This document shows, piece after piece, positions 1 through 8,465 of a stretch of DNA of 22,572 nucleotides. The notes under the pieces are model-generated. The model was not told where the DNA came from. It ran no database searches and saw only the letters and a program-made list of their open reading frames with translations. A program made the translations under genes and the position numbers. How positions within the stretch are numbered: position 1 is the first letter of the stretch; each line of letters opens with the position of its first letter. Source of the DNA: Bacteroidales bacterium UBA1180 (GTDB lineage Bacteria; Bacteroidota; Bacteroidia; Bacteroidales; Paludibacteraceae); the NCBI GenBank assembly GCA_002310195.1, contig DBYS01000017.1, positions 27,724-50,295 on the forward strand, written 5' to 3'.

Positions 1-189
1 GGTGACTCGTTCTCCGGCGGTCTGATTCACGGTATGCTCAAGTACCCGGGCGACCAAGCATCAGCCCTTGAGTTCGCAGTAGCAGCTTCGGCACTCAAGC
101 ACACCATCAACGGCGACTACAATCTCGTCAGCGAGGATGAAGTTCTTTCGCTTGCCGGTGGCAACGCTAGCGGACGTGTTCAGAGATAA
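1..189 (+). CDS. kdgK: 2-keto-3-deoxygluconate kinase, C-terminal part (PfkB family)
   Basis: This is the last 62 codons of a gene that begins before the window. The fragment opens with GDSFSGGLIHGM, which matches the C-terminal PfkB signature (GAGD-x-F). The Asp at fragment residue 2 would be the catalytic base and the glycines would form the anion hole for the phosphoryl group. It ends GNASGRVQR, a typical short tail for these kinases. PfkB kinases phosphorylate many sugars, so the substrate cannot be read from this piece alone. Because eda follows 30 bp downstream in a uronate pathway, KDG is the natural substrate (ATP + KDG to KDPG, cytoplasm). Family assignment is firm; the kdgK name is inferred from context. 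Confidence 0.8.
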   Translation, partial: GDSFSGGLIHGMLKYPGDQASALEFAVAASALKHTINGDYNLVSEDEVLSLAGGNASGRVQR

Positions 190-203
190 ATATCGAAATA
201 TCG
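188..203 (+). repeat. Two-copy 8-bp direct repeat at the kdgK-eda junction
   Basis: The unit AAATATCG occurs twice in tandem. The first copy begins inside the TAA stop of the kinase gene (187-189), and the repeat lies 16 bp before the eda start. It is short enough to be chance alone, but it fits the pattern of short tandem arrays at other junctions in the window. Confidence 0.5.
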
Positions 204-219
204 AAAAAAGAATAAAACT

Positions 220-888
220 ATGGCAAGATTCGATAAAATTCAGGTGATGGCCAAGATGAAGGCTGCACCGATGGTTCCGGTGTTCTACCACAAGGATCTG
301 GAAGTTTGCAAGAACGTGATTAAAGCTTGCTACGATGGTGGCGTGCGTGCATTCGAATTCACCAACCGCGGCGACTTCGCACATGAGGTGTTCGGGCCGC
401 TGGTTAAATGGACAGCCGTTGAGTGCCCCGAATTGGCGTTGGGCGTAGGTTCGGTAGTGGATGCTCCCACGGCTGCGCTGTATATCCAGTTGGGTGCTTG
501 CTTCGTAGTCGGCCCGTTGTTCAATCCCGAGATTGCTCCGGTTTGCAACCGTCGTCTCATACCTTACTGCCCGGGTTGCGGGTCGGTAAGCGAGATGGGC
601 AAGGCACAGGAGTTAGGTAGTGATCTGACTAAACTGTTCCCCGGTGATGTGTATGGTCCGAACATGGTGAAAGGTCTGATGGCTCCAATGCCTTGGTCAA
701 AGATCATGGTTACCGGCGGTGTGGCTCCGGAGAAAGAGAACTTGGAGAAATGGTTCGCAGCCGGCGTCTATTGCGTAGGCATGGGCAGCAAACTCTTCCC
801 GGGTGACGTAATTAAAGCCGGCAACTGGCAGTACATCACCGACAAGTGCAAGGAATGTTTTGACGTTATTGCAGCATGCCGCAAATGA
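220..888 (+). CDS. eda: 2-keto-3-deoxy-6-phosphogluconate (KDPG) aldolase
   Basis: Class I aldolase of the KDPG/KHG family, 222 aa, close to the usual 205-225 aa. It cleaves KDPG to pyruvate and glyceraldehyde-3-phosphate in the cytoplasm, the last step of uronate catabolism. The Schiff-base lysine is K138 in TKLFPG (compare the KFFP motif of E. coli Eda). E46 in the FEFTNR segment is the likely proton-shuttling glutamate, with R50 four residues later as in the E. coli E45/R49 pair. The phosphate-binding end is recognisable in VTGGV and in VGMGSKLF near the C terminus. The PGCGS segment at 118-122 replaces the more familiar PGxxTP. The ATG at 220 has an A-rich leader. It lies 30 bp after the kinase stop and 29 bp before uxaB, consistent with one operon. 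Confidence 0.95.
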   Translation: MARFDKIQVMAKMKAAPMVPVFYHKDLEVCKNVIKACYDGGVRAFEFTNRGDFAHEVFGPLVKWTAVECPELALGVGSVVDAPTAALYIQLGACFVVGPLFNPEIAPVCNRRLIPYCPGCGSVSEMGKAQELGSDLTKLFPGDVYGPNMVKGLMAPMPWSKIMVTGGVAPEKENLEKWFAAGVYCVGMGSKLFPGDVIKAGNWQYITDKCKECFDVIAACRK

Positions 889-917
889 ATGGTATAACCT
901 TTTAACAATTGAATAAC

Positions 918-2405
918 ATGGCAAAAAAAGCATTGAATAAGTGGACTGCTCCTAAGAGCGTCGCTCCCGAACGAATCATCCAGTTTGGTGAAGGAAACTT
1001 CCTCCGCGCATTTGTGGACTGGATCATATGGAACATGAACGCCAAGACGAACTTCAACGGTTCGGTGGCTGTCGTGCAACCGATTGACAAAGGAATGGTA
1101 GAGTGGCTCAACGGTCAGGACTGCCTTTATCATGTGAACCTGCAAGGCCGTCTGAAAGGTGAGGCGGTTAACTCATTGGAGCGCATTGACGTCATCAGTC
1201 GTGCGCTCAACCCTTACAGTCAGAACTGGGCATACATGGCGTTGGCTGAGCAGCCGGAGATCCGTTTTGTTATCTCCAACACTACTGAGGCAGGTATAAC
1301 CTTCGACCCGAGTTGTAAGTTCACCGATGCACCGGCAAGTGCTTATCCGGGCAAACTCGTACAACTGCTCTTCCGCCGCTACAAGACTTTCAACGGCGAC
1401 CCGACAAAGGGTTGGATTTTCATGCCGTGTGAGCTGATCTTCCTAAACGGTCACCACTTGAAGGATTGCATCCGCAAGTATATAGAACTCTGGAAAGATG
1501 ATTTTGGAGCTGACTATCAGGGTTTCAAAGAGTGGTTCGAGAACTACAACTACGTTTGCGCTACGCTCGTTGACCGCATTGTTCCAGGCTTCCCGCGCAA
1601 AGATATTGCCGCTATACAGGAGAAAGTGGGTTACAATGACAACCTCGTCGTACAAGCCGAGATCTTCCACCTCTGGGTAATTGAGAAACCCGAGAACATG
1701 AGTATCGAAGAGCTCGAGGCAGAGTTCCCTGCTAATAAAGCAGGCTTGAACGTGCTCATCGCCGAATCGGAGAAGCCCTACCATGAGCGTAAGGTGACCC
1801 TCTTGAACGGTCCGCACACTGTACTCAGCCCTGTTACGTACCTGAGTGGCGTGAACATCGTTCGCGATGCTTGTAACCATGAGATCCTCGGCAAGTACAT
1901 CAACAAGGTGATGTTTGACGAGTTGCTTGAGACCCTCAACCTGCCGAAAGATGAACTGAAGGCTTACGGAGAATCCGTGCTGGAGCGTTTCAACAACCCG
2001 TACGTTGACCATGCTGTGACCAGCATTATGCTTAACTCCTTCCCGAAATTCGAAACACGTGACTTGCCAGGCTTGAAGGTTTACTTGGAGCGCAAGGGCG
2101 AACTGCCGAAAGGCCTGGTACTCGGTCTGGCTGCTATCATCACCTACTACAAAGGTGGCATCCGCGCCGACGGCGCACCGATCGAGCCGAACGATGCACA
2201 GGAGATCATGGATCTGCTCAAAGAGCTCTGGGCTACCGGCGACAAACGCAAAGTGGCTGAAGGTGTACTCGGTGCAACCGACGTGATCTGGAAAGAGAGC
2301 AAACAGAATCTCAACGAGATCCCGGGCTTGACCGATATGGTGGTTAAGTTCCTCGAAGATATCGAAGCAAAGGGAATGTTAGAAACCGTCAAATCGATTC
2401 TCTAA
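918..2405 (+). CDS. uxaB: Tagaturonate reductase
   Basis: NAD-dependent reductase of the polyol-specific long-chain dehydrogenase (mannitol dehydrogenase) family. It interconverts D-tagaturonate and D-altronate in the galacturonate branch. With the ATG at 918 the protein is 495 aa (E. coli UxaB is about 483). The N-terminal Rossmann domain begins around IIQFGEGNFLRAF, a signature of UxaB/UxuB-like proteins. The catalytic set K292, N297 and H300 is visible in KVTLLNGPHT. An in-frame TTG at 909 would add three residues; I prefer the ATG. The stop is one base from the ATG of uxaA, so the two are almost certainly translated together. UxuB (fructuronate reductase) is a related alternative, but pairing with UxaA and the GFP/NFLRAF sequence favour UxaB. 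Confidence 0.92.
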   Translation: MAKKALNKWTAPKSVAPERIIQFGEGNFLRAFVDWIIWNMNAKTNFNGSVAVVQPIDKGMVEWLNGQDCLYHVNLQGRLKGEAVNSLERIDVISRALNPYSQNWAYMALAEQPEIRFVISNTTEAGITFDPSCKFTDAPASAYPGKLVQLLFRRYKTFNGDPTKGWIFMPCELIFLNGHHLKDCIRKYIELWKDDFGADYQGFKEWFENYNYVCATLVDRIVPGFPRKDIAAIQEKVGYNDNLVVQAEIFHLWVIEKPENMSIEELEAEFPANKAGLNVLIAESEKPYHERKVTLLNGPHTVLSPVTYLSGVNIVRDACNHEILGKYINKVMFDELLETLNLPKDELKAYGESVLERFNNPYVDHAVTSIMLNSFPKFETRDLPGLKVYLERKGELPKGLVLGLAAIITYYKGGIRADGAPIEPNDAQEIMDLLKELWATGDKRKVAEGVLGATDVIWKESKQNLNEIPGLTDMVVKFLEDIEAKGMLETVKSIL

Positions 2406-2406
2406 T

Positions 2407-3888
2407 ATGACATCTATCTTAAAAATCAATCCTGCCGATAATGTGGTTGTAGCTATACAACCGCAATCGGCGGGTGCGGTTATTGACGTGGACGGTAAGC
2501 AGATCACGGTACTTGAAGACGTCCCTGCCGGGCATAAGATAGCCATCCGTGACCTTGCTCAGGGTGAGAATGTTATCAAGTACGGTTTCCCCATCGGACA
2601 TGCTCGCGAGGCTAAGAAAGTCGGCAGTTGGATGAACGAGAACAATATCAAGACCAACCTCGCCGGACTGCTCTCGTATGAGTATCACCCCAAGGACGTT
2701 GTTCTCAATATCCCTGACGAGAAACGTACCTTCATGGGCTATCGCCGCAAGGACGGGCAGGTGGGTATCCGCAACGAAGTATGGATCATTCCTACTGTAG
2801 GTTGCGTCAATGGTATCATCCAAAAATGTGCCGAGCGTCTGCGCCAAGAGACGGGGGCGGATAACATCTTCGCTTTCCCGCATAACTACGGCTGCTCCCA
2901 GCTTGGTGATGACCACGAGAACACCAAGAAGATTCTGCGTGATATGATTCATCATCCGAATGCAGGTGCCGTGCTCGTGGTTAGTCTCGGTTGCGAGAAC
3001 AACCAACCGGATGTGTTCCGCGAGTTCTGCGGCGAGATCGATGAAGAGCGCATCAAGTTTGTTACTACCCAAAAGATCCAAGGCGATGAAGTGGAATACT
3101 GCATGCCTATTCTGCGTGAATTATTCGCCAAGACACAACAAGACAAGCGCGTCGAAGTGCCATTGAGCGAACTGCGTGTAGGTTTGAAGTGCGGTGGCAG
3201 TGACGGATTCAGCGGTATCACCGCTAACCCGCTGCTCGGTTGCCTGAGTGATTGGCTCGTAGCACAAGGCGGTACTACCGTACTGACCGAAGTGCCGGAG
3301 ATGTTTGGCGCTGAGACCATCCTGATGGATCGTTGTGCCAACCGCGAACTGTTTGACCAAACAGTCAGCCTCATCAATGACTTCAAGGAATATTTCCTCT
3401 CGCATGGCGAACCTGTAGGTGAAAACCCCAGCCCCGGAAACAAAGCCGGTGGTATATCGACGCTCGAGGACAAAGCCCTTGGTTGCACCCAAAAGTGCGG
3501 CACATCCCTCGTGCGCGGCGTGATGTCCTATGGCGAGCGCCTGCAAGTGAAGGGACTGAACTTATTGTCCGCACCGGGTAACGACCTCGTTGCCTCCACG
3601 GCACTCGCTTCCTCAGGATGCCATATGGTGCTGTTCACCACAGGTCGGGGCACGCCGTTTGGTACGTATGTGCCGACCATGAAGATCTCTACCAATTCCG
3701 CTTTGGCAAAGAACAAACCGAACTGGATTGACTTCAATGCCGGTGTCATCGCCGAAGGCGAACCGATGGAGCAGGTTGCACGCCGTTTTGCGGACTATGT
3801 CATAGCAGTAGCTAATGGTGAGCAAACAAACAACGAGAAGAATGGATACCATGAGATAGCCATCTTCAAGAACGGCGTTACGCTGTAA
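2407..3888 (+). CDS. uxaA: Altronate dehydratase
   Basis: Dehydrates D-altronate to 2-keto-3-deoxygluconate (KDG) in the cytoplasm; the product feeds the kinase and aldolase at the left of the window. At 493 aa it has full UxaA length (about 495). The N-terminal SAF-type domain (about residues 1-75) includes VPAGHKIAIRDL, with H43 in the position typical of this domain. The main catalytic domain follows from YRRKDGQVGIRN, and contains Cys-rich motifs such as NYGCSQ, SLGCENNQ, LKCGGSD and LGCTQKCG that fit the known iron dependence of the family. The gap to uxaB is one base, and the GH105 gene starts within 11 bp of the stop. No truncation or frameshift seen. Confidence 0.94.
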   Translation: MTSILKINPADNVVVAIQPQSAGAVIDVDGKQITVLEDVPAGHKIAIRDLAQGENVIKYGFPIGHAREAKKVGSWMNENNIKTNLAGLLSYEYHPKDVVLNIPDEKRTFMGYRRKDGQVGIRNEVWIIPTVGCVNGIIQKCAERLRQETGADNIFAFPHNYGCSQLGDDHENTKKILRDMIHHPNAGAVLVVSLGCENNQPDVFREFCGEIDEERIKFVTTQKIQGDEVEYCMPILRELFAKTQQDKRVEVPLSELRVGLKCGGSDGFSGITANPLLGCLSDWLVAQGGTTVLTEVPEMFGAETILMDRCANRELFDQTVSLINDFKEYFLSHGEPVGENPSPGNKAGGISTLEDKALGCTQKCGTSLVRGVMSYGERLQVKGLNLLSAPGNDLVASTALASSGCHMVLFTTGRGTPFGTYVPTMKISTNSALAKNKPNWIDFNAGVIAEGEPMEQVARRFADYVIAVANGEQTNNEKNGYHEIAIFKNGVTL

Positions 3889-3898
3889 GAATGTGAAA

Positions 3899-5056
3899 AT
3901 GAAAAAGTTCATACTGATAGCAGCTATCGTTTTGTCGGCTTGCACGCCAAACGCATATCTCCAATTGGCTGAACAATTGGCACAATCCGAGATGGCGCAT
4001 CATCCCGAACTGTGGACGTGCGACGGAGCGCAAAACCCCAAATGGGAATATACGCCGACGCTGATGGCACGTGCCTTCGTGGAACTTTACACAGCAACGG
4101 GCGATACAACCTACTTAGGTCACGCACAGCGGTTTGCAGACCAGTTCATCGCTGAGGACGGGACGATTCTGACCTACAAGAAGAGTCTGTATAATATGGA
4201 TCGTATTCAGGGGGGGAATTTCCTGATCCTGCTCAATGCCGTTAATCCGCAACCGCAATACGCTATCGCTATTGAGACACTACGTGACCAGTTACGCGAA
4301 CAACCGCGTACGGAGGAAGGCGGTTTTTGGCACAAGCAGGTATATGAGCATCAGATGTGGTTGGACGGCCTGTTTACCGGCACAACGTTCTACGCCCGCT
4401 ATGCGGCATACAAACCCGAACCTAAGGCCTGGAGCGACATAGCCAACCAGTTCGTTGTTGTGGACAAACATACGCGCAAAGCCAACGGACTGAATCACCA
4501 CGGTTGGGACGAGAGTCGTCAGATGGCTTGGGCTGACTCGCTGACCGGTTGTAGTGCCGAGACGTGGGGACGAGCCGAAGGCTGGTATGTGATGGCGCTG
4601 TGCGATGTACTCGAACTAATGCCTGTTAACCAACCCGAGCGTGCTGAATTGGAAGGAATTCTCAATCGTGTTATAGAAGCCCTTTTGACCGTGCAAGATA
4701 AACAGACACATCTATGGTATCAAGTGCCCGACAAAGGTAACCAAGCAGGCAACTATCTCGAGAGTACGTGTTCAGCCATGTATGCCTATGCTATGGCTAA
4801 AGGCGTGCGAATAGGTGTGCTGAGTGATACATACAAAGCCGAAGCACAACAGGTAATAGAAGGACTGAAAGCACATAAGATCGTTACGGACGCCGACGGA
4901 ACATTATCACTTATCGATTGCTGTGCCGTAGCAGGATTAGGAGGCAATCCTTTTCGCGACGGTACGTATGACTATTATATCCATGAGCGTATATGCGAGA
5001 ACGACCCGAAAGGAGTTGCACCGCTTATACTCGCATGCATAGAATTAAGCAAATAA
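3899..5056 (+). CDS. GH105 unsaturated rhamnogalacturonyl/galacturonyl hydrolase, lipoprotein
   Basis: Lipoprotein signal peptide with lipobox LSAC (Cys15 from this start), so probably anchored in the periplasm-facing or outer membrane. The rest (about 370 aa) is an (alpha/alpha)6-barrel glycosidase of family GH105, which removes the unsaturated uronate that pectate or rhamnogalacturonan lyases leave at the non-reducing end. Two conserved acidic residues are visible: D101 in YNMDRIQGG and D156 in MWLDGLF. Their spacing of 55 equals that of D88/D143 in Bacillus YteR. Other family motifs include AETWGRAEGWYVMAL. I chose ATG 3899 over GTG 3893, which would add two residues. It sits between the cytoplasmic genes and susC. 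Whether it prefers rhamnogalacturonan or homogalacturonan ends cannot be told from sequence; the neighbours suggest the latter. Confidence 0.9.
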   Translation: MKKFILIAAIVLSACTPNAYLQLAEQLAQSEMAHHPELWTCDGAQNPKWEYTPTLMARAFVELYTATGDTTYLGHAQRFADQFIAEDGTILTYKKSLYNMDRIQGGNFLILLNAVNPQPQYAIAIETLRDQLREQPRTEEGGFWHKQVYEHQMWLDGLFTGTTFYARYAAYKPEPKAWSDIANQFVVVDKHTRKANGLNHHGWDESRQMAWADSLTGCSAETWGRAEGWYVMALCDVLELMPVNQPERAELEGILNRVIEALLTVQDKQTHLWYQVPDKGNQAGNYLESTCSAMYAYAMAKGVRIGVLSDTYKAEAQQVIEGLKAHKIVTDADGTLSLIDCCAVAGLGGNPFRDGTYDYYIHERICENDPKGVAPLILACIELSK

Positions 5057-5077
5057 TTAAAACAAAAACAAAATATC

Positions 5078-8000
5078 ATGATGAAACGATTATTTTACAT
5101 TTTCGCCGTAGTGTTACTGCCGATGATGGTGCAAGCCAAGGTGGTGACAGGTCAAGTCCTAGACTTGAACGGCGAACCCATCATCGGTGCAAACGTGGTG
5201 GTCAAAGGTACTACGGCCGGCACAATCACCGATATTGACGGAAACTACTCACTTGAAGTGCCGGAGAATGCGACTTTGGTATTCTCGTATTTAGGTATGG
5301 CTACCCAGGAACTTCCGGTTGCAGGTAACACCCTCTCCGTTGTTCTCAGGGAGGATAACCAAGTGCTGGAGGAAGTGGTTGTAACCGGCTACGGTACGAC
5401 TAAGAAACGTGATTTGGTTACGTCTGTTAGTTCTGTTAATGCTGATCAACTGAAGGATGTACCGGTAGCATCTGCGGCAGAAGCAATACAGGGTAAAATG
5501 GCAGGTGTGTCTGTCGTAACGGCCGAAGGTAGCCCCGATTCGGATGTCAAAATCCGTGTCCGCGGCGGCACATCTCTTACGCAATCCAGCGACCCGCTGT
5601 ATATTGTGGACGGATTCCAGGTAAGCTCAATCGCCGATATTCCTCCAAGCAATATCCAATCGATGGATGTGTTGAAAGACGCAGCGGCTACTGCTATCTA
5701 TGGTGCGCAGGGTGCGAACGGTGTAATCATCATCACAACCAAAGATGTCAGCAGCAGTGACGATGACAAGATGCAAATCCATTTTGACTACACCGGATAT
5801 GTTGGCTGGAAGCAGATGGCGAAGAAATATGACATGCTGGATGTTGACAACTTCGTGCTGATGCAGTATGAGTATGCACACTATAGAGCAAAAGGCAATA
5901 CCGCCAATATCCCGTCGAACTTCAACGAGTATTTCGACAAGCGGTACTCTGAGACGCAAGATAAAGGTCAAGTGATGACCATTCCGGAAATCCAGGAATA
6001 CTGGCGCGGTCAGAAAATAACGGATTGGCAGGAAGAAACCTTCGGTAATCACGGTCTGAACAGCAACCATAGCTTCACCGTCAGCGGTGGTAACAAAGCG
6101 GCTACTTTCTTACTTTCTTACAACCGCGTGGATGACGAAGGTATCATGTATGGTTCGGATTACGACCGTAATTACTTGAATTTCAAGACTAATTTCAAAC
6201 CGCTCAAAGGCCTTACCATCAGTTTCACCGCACGTTATACCAACACAGTGGTGTTAGGTGCAGGTACGAACACGGCGCAAGATGCCGGTTCGAAAACCGA
6301 GAGCCGTGTGCGTAACGCTATTGCTTATTCGCCGATCGAGTTGTTTGCCAAGGATAACGTAGCCGGATTGGACGATTACGAGTCATTCGGTTCGCTCTAC
6401 GACCCGATTACCACCATCGACCATAATTACCGCAAGAAAACGGATAACAAGTACAACTTGCAGGGTTATGTAAGCTATAAGTTCGCACAATGGTTCACAT
6501 TCAAGACAGAATTGGGGTACGAAGGCCGTGCGCAGAGCCAAGATCGCTACTACGGTCCGACCACCTACTATTCGCGTGCCGGTGACGGCTTCACATATGC
6601 GGAAGGTGCCGGCTATGGTCATATCATTGCAACCGAGCAGAAAAACAGCCGTTTCAAGAACACCAACACTCTGGAGTTCAAAAACAAATGGGGTGAGAAC
6701 CACGATCTGAATATTCTCATCGGTCAGGAACTTCAGATGATGAAAGGCGAACTGCGCACCACGAACGGTTACGGCTACGATGCGAGCCTGAAAGGACAGG
6801 ATGTATTCAACTATATCGGTTCTGCTAAAGCGTACACTGCCAAGTCCTATGTAGATCCAACGGACAATATGCTCTCGTTCTTCGCCAGTGCTAACTACAT
6901 CTTGTATAATCGCTACTACTTTAGAGCAACCTTCCGTGCTGACGCTTCGACGCGTTTTGCAAAGGGAAACCAGTGGGGATATTTCCCGTCCGTTGCTGTA
7001 GCATGGCGTATTATCGATGAGTCATGGATGGAACCGGCACAAGATGTGATGTCGAACTTCAAGCTGCGTCTTGACTACGGTTTGGTAGGTAACAACAATG
7101 TCGATCTAGGCTATCTTCGTCCGGAATATCTTGCTTCTTCTACTGCGTACAGTGGTCTGTTCGATACCAAGTTGACGGATGGCGGTGCAGATGTCATCGC
7201 AGCCAACAACAACCTCAAATGGGAAACCACAACAACCCGCGACTTCGGTATTGACTTTGGTTTCTTCAACGAGCGTTTGAGCGGAACGGTTGACCTGTAT
7301 TGGAACAACACTAAAGATCTCATGCTCAAGTATGCATTGGGCGGTTTGGGCGGATATAATTACCAGTACCGCAACATCGGTTCGACCGACAACAAGGGTG
7401 TCGAGTTCTCGGTTACGGGCATTATTCTGGACAATAAATCCAAGAGCCTGAATTACAATTTGAGCGTGAATGCTAATATCTCGCATAACGTGAATAGAGT
7501 GGTTGACCTCGGTGGTATGGAGCAGTATTTGGTATCTTCTGCTTGTTTCTCGTCGAACTATGACAACACCGACTATGAGTTCAAGCTCCGTCCGGGTGAC
7601 AAGGTGGGAGACATCTATGGTTACCAATCCAACGGCTGGTATACAGCTTCCGACTTCGTTTCATACAACCCCGCTAACAACCGCTGGTACGGCGAGGATG
7701 GCAAAGCAATCACTACTATCCTCGGCGAGGCTCGTCCGGGTATGACGAAAATCGTTGACCAGAACGGTGACGGTGTGATTGATGACGCTGACCGCGTAGT
7801 GCTCGGTAACACCCAGGCTATTGTTCAGGGCGGTTTCGGCCTGAACTTCAATATCGGTGGCAACAAATGGGGTAAGATCGACATGAGCGCACAGTTCACC
7901 TACAGTATAGGCAACAAGGTGCTCAACCTCTCGGCACTCGACTACGGAACGATCTTCGACAAGTCAAAACTGCGTAACAACACCGCAAACGTTTCCTACG

Positions 8001-8437
8001 GTTCGCGCTATTCGCTCTTCCGTGCAGACGGTAGTTTCATCCCGTCGGAGTACGTCGGAAGTGATGGTACCGTTTCCGGCGATAATTACGCTAAATTGAC
8101 AAGCGCCCTCGCTGCTGCTAATGCAAGCGCCAACATCGCCAACCCGATCAGCGACAATATTGCGCTGACCGACAGGTTTGTAGAGGACGGCTCGTATTTG
8201 CGCCTGTCGTCGCTCACCATCGGTTACTCGCTGCCAGATGTTTGGCTCAAGAAAGCATATATCAAAACAGCACGTATCTTCTTCACCGGTTCCAACCTCT
8301 TCTGTGCAACCAAATACACAGGGGCTGATCCCGAGGTGGATACTCGCTCGAAAATCAACCCGCTGGCTACCAACGTTGATTTCTCTGCCTTCCCGAAGAG
8401 CCGTGCATTCAACTTTGGCATCAACCTTTCTTTCTAA
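5078..8437 (+). CDS. SusC-like TonB-dependent outer-membrane transporter
   Basis: Large (1119 aa) outer-membrane porin of the SusC/RagA family, which with its SusD partner imports oligosaccharides using TonB energy. In order: signal peptide 1-20 (cut after VQA), carboxypeptidase-regulatory-like domain about 22-92, TonB box EEVVVTGYG at 98-106, plug domain to about 222 with GKMAGVSV, LYIVDGF and GANGVIIITTK, then the beta-barrel ending in GINLSF with a terminal Phe. An Asp-rich turn DQNGDGVIDDADR near residue 894 is common in this family. ATG 5081 is an alternative start one codon later. The leader (5057-5077) is A-rich with no clear Shine-Dalgarno motif, as usual in Bacteroidota. Substrate is inferred from context: pectin oligogalacturonides. 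Confidence 0.97.
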   Translation: MMKRLFYIFAVVLLPMMVQAKVVTGQVLDLNGEPIIGANVVVKGTTAGTITDIDGNYSLEVPENATLVFSYLGMATQELPVAGNTLSVVLREDNQVLEEVVVTGYGTTKKRDLVTSVSSVNADQLKDVPVASAAEAIQGKMAGVSVVTAEGSPDSDVKIRVRGGTSLTQSSDPLYIVDGFQVSSIADIPPSNIQSMDVLKDAAATAIYGAQGANGVIIITTKDVSSSDDDKMQIHFDYTGYVGWKQMAKKYDMLDVDNFVLMQYEYAHYRAKGNTANIPSNFNEYFDKRYSETQDKGQVMTIPEIQEYWRGQKITDWQEETFGNHGLNSNHSFTVSGGNKAATFLLSYNRVDDEGIMYGSDYDRNYLNFKTNFKPLKGLTISFTARYTNTVVLGAGTNTAQDAGSKTESRVRNAIAYSPIELFAKDNVAGLDDYESFGSLYDPITTIDHNYRKKTDNKYNLQGYVSYKFAQWFTFKTELGYEGRAQSQDRYYGPTTYYSRAGDGFTYAEGAGYGHIIATEQKNSRFKNTNTLEFKNKWGENHDLNILIGQELQMMKGELRTTNGYGYDASLKGQDVFNYIGSAKAYTAKSYVDPTDNMLSFFASANYILYNRYYFRATFRADASTRFAKGNQWGYFPSVAVAWRIIDESWMEPAQDVMSNFKLRLDYGLVGNNNVDLGYLRPEYLASSTAYSGLFDTKLTDGGADVIAANNNLKWETTTTRDFGIDFGFFNERLSGTVDLYWNNTKDLMLKYALGGLGGYNYQYRNIGSTDNKGVEFSVTGIILDNKSKSLNYNLSVNANISHNVNRVVDLGGMEQYLVSSACFSSNYDNTDYEFKLRPGDKVGDIYGYQSNGWYTASDFVSYNPANNRWYGEDGKAITTILGEARPGMTKIVDQNGDGVIDDADRVVLGNTQAIVQGGFGLNFNIGGNKWGKIDMSAQFTYSIGNKVLNLSALDYGTIFDKSKLRNNTANVSYGSRYSLFRADGSFIPSEYVGSDGTVSGDNYAKLTSALAAANASANIANPISDNIALTDRFVEDGSYLRLSSLTIGYSLPDVWLKKAYIKTARIFFTGSNLFCATKYTGADPEVDTRSKINPLATNVDFSAFPKSRAFNFGINLSF

Positions 8438-8465
8438 TCATCAATCGACATAAATAATTAGGATT

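Noticed and set aside
909..917. TTG start for uxaB
   Set aside because: Adds only three residues; the ATG at 918 begins the usual MAKKALNKW-type N terminus.
3961..3990. Repeat of CAATTGGC in the GH105 N terminus
   Set aside because: Two imperfect copies explained by the coding of a repeated Gln-Leu-Ala in a helix; no further units.
8438..8465. Heptamer array between susC and susD
   Set aside because: AATCATC, AATCGAC and ATAAATA are only loosely alike; too degenerate to count.
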